In this document: positions 1-5,401 of the stretch, in pieces
How the letters are laid out: every line of letters starts with the position of its first letter
Numbering within the stretch: the stretch's first letter is position 1
Assembly (NCBI GenBank): GCA_002314595.1
Contig: DCGP01000033.1
Coordinates: 1 to 16,867 of the forward strand
From: Clostridiales bacterium UBA1775
Lineage (GTDB): Bacteria; Bacillota; Clostridia; Monoglobales; Firm-18
Direction: 5' to 3'
Length of the DNA: 16,867 nucleotides
Notes under the pieces: model-generated
Database searches by the model: none
What the model was told of the DNA's origin: nothing
The model's input: only the letters and a program-made list of their open reading frames with translations
Position numbers and translations under genes: made by a program

Positions 1-228
1 TGCACAAAATTAGCAGTTACTTTCAGTGCAAACACCAATGTTGAGGAAGATTATGACTTCATTTATATTTATAATAAAAATGGTTCGTTAATCGGCACAT
101 ATACAGGCAGTGAGCTTGCAGGCAAAACAATTACCGTAAACGGAAATACTGTAAAAATCAAGCTTGTTTCCGATGATGAAAATTGTTATTATGGTTACAA
201 GACGGACAAAATAGTGGTATATAAATAA
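1..228 (+). CDS. C-terminal end of a probable secreted CUB-like domain protein (5' truncated)
   Basis: The reading frame is open from the first base and stops with TAA at 226-228, giving 75 codons of the C-terminus. The residues contain a run of alternating aromatic and beta-strand positions (YDFIYIYNKNGSLIGTYTG) followed by an 'AGKTITVNGNTVKIKLVSD' stretch. This pattern is typical of CUB-like beta-sandwich modules found at the end of extracellular clostridial proteins, where the D-Y-I-Y and late strand residues form the core. The rest of the protein lies outside the window, so no catalytic or binding function can be given, and no signal peptide can be seen. It ends 4 bases before a strong terminator hairpin. 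The domain call rests on recognising the pattern and was not searched. Confidence 0.6.
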   Translation, partial: CTKLAVTFSANTNVEEDYDFIYIYNKNGSLIGTYTGSELAGKTITVNGNTVKIKLVSDDENCYYGYKTDKIVVYK

Positions 229-232
229 TTTT

Positions 233-262
233 AACGGACTTGCATTTTGCAAGTCCGTTTAT
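233..262 (+). terminator. Rho-independent terminator after the CUB-like gene
   Basis: A perfect 12-bp stem, AACGGACTTGCA (233-244) pairing with TGCAAGTCCGTT (248-259), closes a 3-base TTT loop and runs into a short T-rich tail. It separates the upstream gene from the promoter that begins two bases later. Confidence 0.85.
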
Positions 263-263
263 A

Positions 264-291
264 TTGACAAATTATTTGATTGCTTTATAAT
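264..291 (+). promoter_or_regulatory. Sigma-A promoter of the DUF1653 gene
   Basis: A consensus -35 TTGACA (264-269) and a consensus -10 TATAAT (286-291) are separated by 16 bases. Transcription would start near 298, about 24 bases before the ATG at 322. This also argues against any start codon upstream of 298. Confidence 0.85.
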
Positions 292-321
292 ATATGTATA
301 AGGATTTATGGAGGAAATGGT

Positions 322-531
322 ATGAAAAAAGGAAAGTACAGACATTTTAAAGGGAAGGAATATGAGCTTATAGATGTGGCGATACACAGTGAGACATTAG
401 AGGAAATGGTTATATATCGTCAATTATACGGAGAGGGGAAGCTATGGGTGAGGCCTGCAAAGATGTGGGATGAAGAAGTGGAGTATAATGGAAAAACAGT
501 AAAGAGATTTGAATACATTGGGGAAATGTAA
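322..531 (+). CDS. DUF1653 family small protein, 69 aa
   Basis: A short cytoplasmic protein starting MKKGKYRHFKGKEYELIDVA. It carries the family signature of a GxYRHFKGxxY opening, an 'HSETLEEMVIYRQLYGEG' centre and the LWVRPxxMW segment, then a conserved E-V and a closing RFEYIG. This matches DUF1653 over nearly its full length, and the family is usually a stand-alone protein of about 65-80 residues. Its function is unknown and no catalytic motif is obvious. The start at 322 is chosen because GGAGGA (310-315) sits 6 bases upstream and because the frame's earlier start codon lies inside the promoter. It is a single-gene unit with its own promoter, convergent with hpf. Confidence 0.85.
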   Translation: MKKGKYRHFKGKEYELIDVAIHSETLEEMVIYRQLYGEGKLWVRPAKMWDEEVEYNGKTVKRFEYIGEM

Positions 532-566
532 AAAATGCACATAGAGTTAAGGTAAAAATGCACATA
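531..566. repeat. 13-base direct repeat with a 23-base period
   Basis: AAAAATGCACATA occurs at 531-543 and again at 554-566, separated by 10 bases. The first copy begins on the last base of the DUF1653 stop codon. It may be a slippage duplication or a pair of binding half-sites; nothing in the sequence decides which. Confidence 0.6.
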
Positions 567-625
567 AGGAATCGTTTTTATTTGCAAATAGAGGTATAAT
601 ATTTAATTAAATAGAATAAAATCGG

Positions 626-672
626 AAGAGGCACATCTAATACCGTTAACAGGTAAATTAGATGTGCCTCTT
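626..672. terminator. Bidirectional terminator between the DUF1653 gene and hpf
   Basis: A perfect 15-bp inverted repeat, AAGAGGCACATCTAA (626-640) against TTAGATGTGCCTCTT (658-672), has a 17-base loop that can add a small TACC/GGTA stem (641-644 with 652-655). On the minus strand it lies 10 bases past the hpf stop and a T-rich stretch follows a few bases after the stem. On the plus strand it follows the DUF1653 gene. Placed between convergent genes, it probably ends both transcripts. Confidence 0.75.
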
Positions 673-682
673 ATTAAGAATA

Positions 683-1207
683 TTATTTAATTTCAATTAA
701 GCCATAGTCTCCGTCTTTACGCTTATAAACTATGGAGTTTTGCTGAGTTTCTGCATTTTTGAAAACAAAGAACTGATGACCTAAAAGGTTCATTTGCAAT
801 ATTGCCTCTTCGTTACTCATTGGTTTGGTTGTAAAGGTCTTTGTTTTGATGATGTTAAATTCTGCTTCCTCCTCAACAGGAACATCTGTAACGCCCATAT
901 CAACAAAAGCACCTTTTTTAAGCCTCTTTTCAAGCCTTGTTTTATTTTTCCTGATTTGACGTTCTATGTCATCTATTACCTTGTCCATTGTTACATACAT
1001 ATCGCTTGTAACAGTTTCAACTCGATAAATAGTGTTTTTTGAAATAATAGTTGCTTCGATTTTTTGACGGCTTTTTTCAACGGACATTGTAATTTTTGCT
1101 TCGGCGTCGTCATCAAAGAACTTATCTAATTTTTCAAGCTTCTTTGTAACGTAGTCTTTCATTCCGTCTGTTAAATCTAACTTTCTTGCTACAATTTGTA
1201 CCTTCAT
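683..1207 (-). CDS. hpf: Long-form ribosome hibernation promoting factor (HPF/RaiA family), 174 aa
   Basis: The protein binds the 30S subunit in slow growth and, in its long form, dimerises 70S ribosomes into inactive 100S particles. The N-terminal S30AE domain spans about residues 1-97: it opens MKVQIVARKLDLTDGMKDYV, has the acidic FFDDDAEAKI turn, and ends in the basic helix RQIRKNKTRLEKRLKK. A charged linker leads to a C-terminal dimerisation domain (about 118-174) with the family's MSNEEAILQMNLLGHQFFVF and YKRKDGDYGLI segments. The 174-residue length is normal for Firmicutes long HPF. The ATG is supported by AAGGAGGA on the minus strand (1215-1222), 7 bases upstream. It is a single-gene unit with its own promoter and a terminator just downstream. 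The HPF identity is clear; mode of control is not visible beyond the promoter. Confidence 0.95.
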   Translation of the reverse strand: MKVQIVARKLDLTDGMKDYVTKKLEKLDKFFDDDAEAKITMSVEKSRQKIEATIISKNTIYRVETVTSDMYVTMDKVIDDIERQIRKNKTRLEKRLKKGAFVDMGVTDVPVEEEAEFNIIKTKTFTTKPMSNEEAILQMNLLGHQFFVFKNAETQQNSIVYKRKDGDYGLIEIK

Positions 1208-1364
1208 AATAATTTCCTCCTTGGTTTTTTGTTTATATTATTATATTCTACATTTGATATGGAAAATCCTTTATTTTTTTCACAATTTTACAATTTGTTA
1301 ATATTTACAAAAATATTTGAGCTTTTACGGCATATTAAACAAACAAATTGAAAATGTTGTCGGC

Positions 1365-1393
1365 ATTTTATTTTTTTAATAAAGGTTTGTCAA
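1365..1393 (-). promoter_or_regulatory. Sigma-A-like promoter for hpf
   Basis: On the minus strand, TTGACA (1393-1388) is followed 17 bases later by TAAAAT (1370-1365). Transcription would begin near 1358, leaving a leader of about 150 bases that is AT-rich with no clear hairpin. Additional, alternative-sigma promoters closer to the gene are possible; none was recognised. The 266-base gap between hpf and the next gene holds only this promoter, the divergent one at 1413-1441 and the two ribosome binding sites. Confidence 0.6.
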
Positions 1394-1412
1394 AGATTGC
1401 GATGAATTTTGG

Positions 1413-1441
1413 TGGATATTTGATTTGCAATATATTATAAT
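1413..1441 (+). promoter_or_regulatory. Probable promoter of the 101-aa DUF6514-like gene
   Basis: TGGATA (1413-1418, 4 of 6 matches to the -35 consensus) is followed after 17 bases by a perfect TATAAT (1436-1441). The predicted start near 1448 leaves about 26 bases to the ATG. Confidence 0.6.
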
Positions 1442-1473
1442 TATATCGCTAAAAATATGAAAGGACGATTAAA

Positions 1474-1779
1474 ATGAAAAAAGAATTATTTGGATATGTG
1501 GACTTGAAGCCAAGGTTAAAATGTGAGCAGGCAGTTGTTGTGGAATATTTTATTACAACCAATGACATAGATGACAAAAATTACGATTCTAAAAAGCCAT
1601 ACGGAATTGAGGTTATTAAAAAACAAACTGTTGATGGAGTAGTATACAAGGAAATAAAAACAGTTAACCATGTGGGCGAAAGTGCCGATACGGTTAACCG
1701 TTTACTTAATATTTTACATCGTAATGAGGTTACGCCTATTTGTGTTTCCGATGTTTTGACAGATTTGTCTGCTATTTAG
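1474..1779 (+). CDS. DUF6514-like small protein, 101 aa, function unknown
   Basis: A soluble protein with no signal peptide or membrane segment. It starts MKKELFGYVDLKPRLKCEQA. The middle contains KKPYGIEVIKK and the C-terminal third contains a helix-like SADTVNRLLNILHRNEVTPI ending in VSDVLTDL. The YGIEV strand, the segment near VNHV and the closing 'VTPxxxxDVLxDL' resemble the DUF6514 family of small clostridial proteins, as far as I can recall it; this was not searched. The start has AAAGGA (1460-1465) 8 bases upstream and a promoter at the right distance. The gene ends in an 8-base tail-to-tail overlap with the FAD dehydrogenase gene on the other strand, with no terminator hairpin between them. 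Confidence 0.65.
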   Translation: MKKELFGYVDLKPRLKCEQAVVVEYFITTNDIDDKNYDSKKPYGIEVIKKQTVDGVVYKEIKTVNHVGESADTVNRLLNILHRNEVTPICVSDVLTDLSAI

Positions 1780-3307
1780 TTGGGGAATAGGTTGAAATTA
1801 TTTGCTCTGCAGTTTTTAAGCCATCTACAGCAGCACTCATAATGCCTCCTGCATATCCTGCGCCTTCACCAACGGGATACAAGCCTAAAACACCTACACT
1901 TTGCATTTGGTCATTCCTTGTAATTCTAACAGGGGCAGATGTTCGTGTTTCAACACCTGTCAGCACTGAATCTTCTGTAAAATGCTTGATTTTGGTATCA
2001 AAGTAGCCAAGTGCTTCCCTTAAAGTATTTGAAATGAAGGATGGCAAAATGTCGTCAAGGTTTGCTCCTATATATCCAATTGGATATGTAGGAGTTATAT
2101 TTTTTGGATTTGTGGTTTTAACTGAGTTTATAAAATCCTTTGTGTTTTGTATTGGTGCATAATATGAATGGTTTTTGTTATATGCAGACCTTTCTAATTT
2201 TTCTTGGAATTGCATACCACCAAAAAGTCCGTCAAAATCTTCACGATTAAGGCTTACAACCAAGGCACTGTTTGCGTTTTCGCCGTCTCTGGCATAATTA
2301 CTCATACCATTTACAACAACTGTTTCTTCTTCAGATGTAGCAGGGGTAACATATCCTCCCGGGCACATACAAAAGGAAAAACAAGAACGTTCCTTACCAT
2401 TATAAGCTAATCTGTAATCTGCTGCTCCTAAATTAGAGTCTCCGGCATAATCACCATACTGGGATTTGTCTATAAAGCTTTGTTTATGCTCTATTCTAAC
2501 GCCTGCTGCAAATGGCTTTGGCTCCATTGGTACGCTACGGGAATGCAACATTTTGTATGTGTCTCTTGCAGAGTGTCCTGTTGCAATAACAAGCACATCA
2601 CAAGGAATAGAACTACCGTTTACTGTTGCTGATATTGTTTTGCCGTTTTTTATTTCTATATCCGTAAGGCAATGCTCAAAATAAACATCTCCTCCAAGTG
2701 CAATAATTTTGTTTCTAATATTTTTAACAACATTCTTTAAAATGTCTGTGCCTATATGTGGCTTTGCAAGATATGTGATTTCCTCAGGAGCGCCAAACTC
2801 AACAAATTTATTCAATACATATTCGCAATGCTCGTCGTTAATTCTCGTAGTAAGTTTTCCGTCGGAAAATGTACCTGCGCCACCTTCACCAAACTGTATG
2901 TTGGCAGAAGGCGAGAAAATGCCATATTTACTGAAGCTTTCTACTGCATCTGTCCTTTTGTCAACATCTGCACCACGTTCAAAAACAATTGGTTTATATC
3001 CGTTTTTGGCAAGTAAATAGCCACAGAATAATCCTGCAGGGCCTGTGCCAATAATGACAGGACGATGAGAAAGCTTTTTCAAGCCTTTTTTTAGTTCTTT
3101 TTCTGCAAAAGGTACATCATTTTCCGTAAAAAGAGAAATGCAGTAGTTAAACTGCACTTTCTTTCGCCTTGCATCTACGGACTTCTTTTTAATTTTAAAT
3201 CCTGTAACAGTTTCCTTTGGTATGGCACTTTGACTTATTGCCATATTAACAACTTCATCTATGGAAGTATCCAAAGGTACTGTAATGTTATTGATATCTA
3301 TAATCAT
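1772..3307 (-). CDS. FAD-dependent dehydrogenase, COG2509-like, 511 aa
   Basis: A predicted cytoplasmic flavoprotein oxidoreductase of unknown substrate. Residues 1-80 form a small N-terminal domain with several K/R-rich stretches. The FAD-binding Rossmann motif GTGPAG lies at 87-92, with Glu110 at the end of the second strand placed to bind the ribose. A glycine-rich FGEGGAGTFSDGKL follows at about 139-152, and a C-terminal GEGAGYAGG (480-488) closes the FAD site. This arrangement and length match the COG2509 group of 'uncharacterised FAD-dependent dehydrogenases', distantly related to the BaiN/HI0933-type flavoproteins. The ATG shares its A with the TAA stop of cdaR (TAATG), and GGAGGA lies only 3 bases upstream inside the end of cdaR. 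Translation is therefore probably coupled. It is the third gene of the cdaA operon here; its link with c-di-AMP is only by position. Confidence 0.85.
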   Translation of the reverse strand: MIIDINNITVPLDTSIDEVVNMAISQSAIPKETVTGFKIKKKSVDARRKKVQFNYCISLFTENDVPFAEKELKKGLKKLSHRPVIIGTGPAGLFCGYLLAKNGYKPIVFERGADVDKRTDAVESFSKYGIFSPSANIQFGEGGAGTFSDGKLTTRINDEHCEYVLNKFVEFGAPEEITYLAKPHIGTDILKNVVKNIRNKIIALGGDVYFEHCLTDIEIKNGKTISATVNGSSIPCDVLVIATGHSARDTYKMLHSRSVPMEPKPFAAGVRIEHKQSFIDKSQYGDYAGDSNLGAADYRLAYNGKERSCFSFCMCPGGYVTPATSEEETVVVNGMSNYARDGENANSALVVSLNREDFDGLFGGMQFQEKLERSAYNKNHSYYAPIQNTKDFINSVKTTNPKNITPTYPIGYIGANLDDILPSFISNTLREALGYFDTKIKHFTEDSVLTGVETRTSAPVRITRNDQMQSVGVLGLYPVGEGAGYAGGIMSAAVDGLKTAEQIISTYSPTK

Positions 3308-4236
3308 TATTCCTCCAAGGAAATCTCCACGCTTGTTATTCCGTTTTCAACAGTTATATTTTCCGGAATGTTAAGATTTGCTCTGTAAATTGCAGGTGTT
3401 GATAATCCATCTAAATTGATTTCAACTGTTTCAATGGCTTCAATAGAATTTATATCGTCAGAATTACCTATGATTGTAACCTTTGGAAAGTCGGTAACAT
3501 TTGCTTTTACAGTAGTAGAAGAATGAACTAATTTCGGAACAACAGAAACCTCTTTTTTGCAATTGACTTGGCAAGTATATTCTATTTCTTTGTTATTAAC
3601 GGTAACATTATTGTTTTTAATTTCTACATTGTTACTATTAAACAATACAACATTTGCCTTGCCTTTTATGTTTGAATCGGTGTCATTAAGGTCTACAACG
3701 ATTTTAGCACCTTCGATTGTTTTAACAACAGAGTCCGGACCGGAAACCTTTACTGTGTTTTGTGAAAGTTCTATTTCACCATTTGTGTAGGTGTCGTCTT
3801 TAAGCTTACCGGCATATTCTGTTGTAACCGGGAAGGTGCGTGAAACAAACCTGTCTACAACAACCGTTACATTGTATATACTTTTGCTTATAACACTAAC
3901 CTCTTCATAAGGAAGCTTAATTGTTATTGGTAAATCAAATGTGCCGCTGTTTGCACAACCTGAAAGGTCAACATAAGCTAAAACGTTGTCTTTGGAAATG
4001 TTCGCAAGCATTGACCTGCTACCACGTAGCTTTATATCAACTGTGGGTATGGTTTCGTTTGAAACAATATAGCCTTCGTTTTTTATTGACTGATGGTCGG
4101 AAAGGGAAACAGGTATCCCTTTAATGCTAATTTCAATTTGAGGATTGGTAACAAATACAACATAAAACCAACAAAGTACTGCAAGTACAATAGATAGTAT
4201 TTTTAAAAAGGTGTCGTTATTAAATAATTTTTTCAT
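3307..4236 (-). CDS. cdaR: YbbR-repeat membrane-anchored protein, CdaR-type regulator of CdaA, 309 aa
   Basis: An N-terminal membrane anchor (about residues 9-30, FLKILSIVLAVLCWFYVVFV) is followed by an extracytoplasmic region of about three YbbR repeats (about 33-115, 120-215 and 220-309), each rich in beta strands. YbbR/CdaR proteins bind the membrane diadenylate cyclase CdaA and adjust c-di-AMP production. In Bacillus the protein is longer, with four repeats, so this is a shorter version. The ATG at 4236 is preferred over an in-frame TTG 21 bases upstream: the ATG shares its A with the cdaA stop (TAATG), the same junction as at the other end of this gene, and the TTG has no ribosome binding site. 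A somewhat distant AAGGGG precedes the ATG, which is consistent with coupling to cdaA translation. Confidence 0.88.
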   Translation of the reverse strand: MKKLFNNDTFLKILSIVLAVLCWFYVVFVTNPQIEISIKGIPVSLSDHQSIKNEGYIVSNETIPTVDIKLRGSRSMLANISKDNVLAYVDLSGCANSGTFDLPITIKLPYEEVSVISKSIYNVTVVVDRFVSRTFPVTTEYAGKLKDDTYTNGEIELSQNTVKVSGPDSVVKTIEGAKIVVDLNDTDSNIKGKANVVLFNSNNVEIKNNNVTVNNKEIEYTCQVNCKKEVSVVPKLVHSSTTVKANVTDFPKVTIIGNSDDINSIEAIETVEINLDGLSTPAIYRANLNIPENITVENGITSVEISLEE

Positions 4237-5081
4237 TATTTTTTCAACCCCTTCCAAATTTTGAATTTGTTTTTGTTAAGCTGTGAAGGCTCACCTGATA
4301 ACAATTTGTTCAAGGCTCTTTGCAGTGATTCAACAGTTAAATTTCTTGTAAGTGCTCCTTCAATAGCGATTGAAATTTTGCCGGTTTCTTCGGAAACTAC
4401 CAATGCAACCGAGTCGGAGGTTTCGGTTATTCCAATGGCAGCACGGTGCCTTGTGCCAAGTTCTATGTTAAGGTCGTTGTTTTGTGTTAAAGGTAAAAAA
4501 CAAGCTGCCGCAACAATTCTATTATCACGTATTACAACTGCTCCATCGTGTAGAGGAGTATTTGGAACAAATAGGTTTATTAACAATTCGGCAGTTATTT
4601 TTGAGTCCAAGGAAACACCTGTCCTAATAATATCACCTATTTTTGTTTTTCTTTCTAATATAATAATAGCGCCAATTCTATGTTCCGAAAGGTTACCTAC
4701 GGCATTGCATAGTTGTGTAATGGTTTCGGAGGTTTCTTTTGCAAGTTCCTCGTCGTCAAAAGTTAAGGCACTACCAAAGTTACTTCTGCCCATTTTTTCC
4801 AAAACTCGTCTTAATTCAGGTTGGAATACGATTACAAGTGCTATAACACCAACCTGCATAGCATTTTTTAAAATGTAATTCATCATATATAAATTAAGTA
4901 AAGAACTAATTTGAAGAGCCAATATTAAGATGATTATACCTTTAATCAGCTGTATTGCCCTTGTTTCTTTAACAAGCTTTATTCCTTTATATATTACGTA
5001 AGCAACAACCAATATGTCTATAATATCCACAACCCTTATGAATTGCAAATAAAAGACTATTGTATTCATAATGTTTTGCAT
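4236..5081 (-). CDS. cdaA: Membrane diadenylate cyclase CdaA (DisA_N domain), 281 aa
   Basis: CdaA joins two ATP into cyclic di-AMP, the second messenger that controls potassium and osmolyte uptake and cell-wall homeostasis. The N-terminal 90 residues hold three hydrophobic segments (about 18-32, 45-64 and 74-87). A cytoplasmic DAC domain follows, with the catalytic Asp-Gly-Ala at 179-181 inside NTPLHDGAVVI and the second nucleotide-binding motif GTRHR at 209-213. Both key motifs are intact, and 281 residues is close to the 273 of the Bacillus protein. The start has AAGGAGG (minus strand, 5089-5095) 7 bases upstream. It is the first gene of a three-gene unit with cdaR and a flavoprotein. glmM, the usual third partner in Bacilli, is not in the window. 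Confidence 0.95.
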   Translation of the reverse strand: MQNIMNTIVFYLQFIRVVDIIDILVVAYVIYKGIKLVKETRAIQLIKGIIILILALQISSLLNLYMMNYILKNAMQVGVIALVIVFQPELRRVLEKMGRSNFGSALTFDDEELAKETSETITQLCNAVGNLSEHRIGAIIILERKTKIGDIIRTGVSLDSKITAELLINLFVPNTPLHDGAVVIRDNRIVAAACFLPLTQNNDLNIELGTRHRAAIGITETSDSVALVVSEETGKISIAIEGALTRNLTVESLQRALNKLLSGEPSQLNKNKFKIWKGLKK

Positions 5082-5101
5082 AACAACGCCTCCTTTATAT
5101 A

Positions 5102-5144
5102 ATTATACATTAAATATAATAAGTTTGTAAATAGAAACATTCAA
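5102..5144 (-). promoter_or_regulatory. Candidate cdaA promoter region
   Basis: Two overlapping options exist on the minus strand. TTGAAT (5144-5139) with TATTAT (5121-5116) has a 17-base spacer and leaves a leader of about 28 bases. TTTACA (5131-5126) with TATAAT (5107-5102) has an 18-base spacer but would start almost on the ribosome binding site. A lone TTGACA at 5174-5169 has no good -10 partner. Which is used cannot be decided from sequence. Confidence 0.45.
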
Positions 5145-5262
5145 ATTTATTAAAAAATATTACAAAGTTGTCAATATAGGAATAAAATAGATTATTTTTA
5201 AAATTTAAATGATATTTTTGGCAAATGTGTATAATTATTTTTATTAAAATTCCAAATAATGC

Positions 5263-5291
5263 TTGACAAGGAAAGAATAGTGTGGTATTAT
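5263..5291 (+). promoter_or_regulatory. Sigma-A promoter of rpoB with an A/T-rich upstream region
   Basis: A consensus -35 TTGACA (5263-5268), a 17-base spacer and TATTAT (5286-5291, 5 of 6) form a strong promoter. The 40 bases before it are runs of A and T that could act as an UP element. The transcript would start near 5298, giving a leader of about 104 bases. The rest of the 320-base gap between cdaA and rpoB holds the cdaA promoter, a leader ORF and an attenuator-like terminator. Confidence 0.85.
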
Positions 5292-5316
5292 GTTAGAATG
5301 TAGTATAAGGGGTAAT

Positions 5317-5358
5317 ATGGATTTTTATGTTTATGATATTTCGCATTTGCTTATTTAA
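5317..5358 (+). CDS. Candidate 13-residue leader peptide upstream of rpoB (MDFYVYDISHLLI)
   Basis: An ATG at 5317 preceded by AAGGGG (5307-5312, 4 bases away) opens a 13-codon frame ending in TAA at 5356-5358. It lies wholly inside the predicted rpoB leader. Codons 9-13 and the stop run through the 5' arm and loop of a terminator hairpin, and the stop codon enters the 3' arm. A ribosome at the stop would cover the hairpin, while one held at the early Phe/Tyr codons would leave it free. This position is what suggests a regulatory peptide; the ORF is short enough to arise by chance, and its translation is an inference. Confidence 0.4.
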   Translation: MDFYVYDISHLLI

Positions 5359-5369
5359 TGCGATTTTTT
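5341..5369 (+). terminator. Attenuator-like intrinsic terminator in the rpoB leader
   Basis: TCGCATT (5341-5347) pairs with AATGCGA (5357-5363) around a 9-base loop and is followed directly by six T (5364-5369). It lies about 43 bases into the transcript and 32 bases before the rpoB ATG, so transcription must read through it to reach rpoB. No gene upstream on this strand needs it as an end signal. The stem is only 7 bp, so termination would be partial unless stabilised. Confidence 0.65.
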
Positions 5370-5401
5370 GCCCATAAATTTTTAACGAGGTGATTGCTTT
5401 T

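Noticed and set aside
280..321. Upstream start for the DUF1653 protein
   Set aside because: It begins inside the consensus promoter and before the predicted transcript start; the ATG at 322 has a good ribosome binding site and fits the family N-terminus.
595..600. TATAAT on the plus strand between the DUF1653 gene and hpf
   Set aside because: It has no acceptable -35 at 16-18 bases and would drive transcription straight into the convergent terminator.
4237..4257. TTG start giving CdaR seven extra residues
   Set aside because: There is no Shine-Dalgarno before it, and the ATG at 4236 makes a TAATG junction identical to that at the next gene.
4261..4878. 205-codon open frame on the plus strand
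   Set aside because: It lies entirely antisense to cdaA, whose catalytic motifs are intact. It has no ribosome binding site or family pattern and is a shadow of the real gene.
5169..5174. TTGACA on the minus strand upstream of cdaA
   Set aside because: Spacings of 16-18 bases give only TAATAA, AATAAA or ATAAAT as -10, so it was not called as a promoter by itself.
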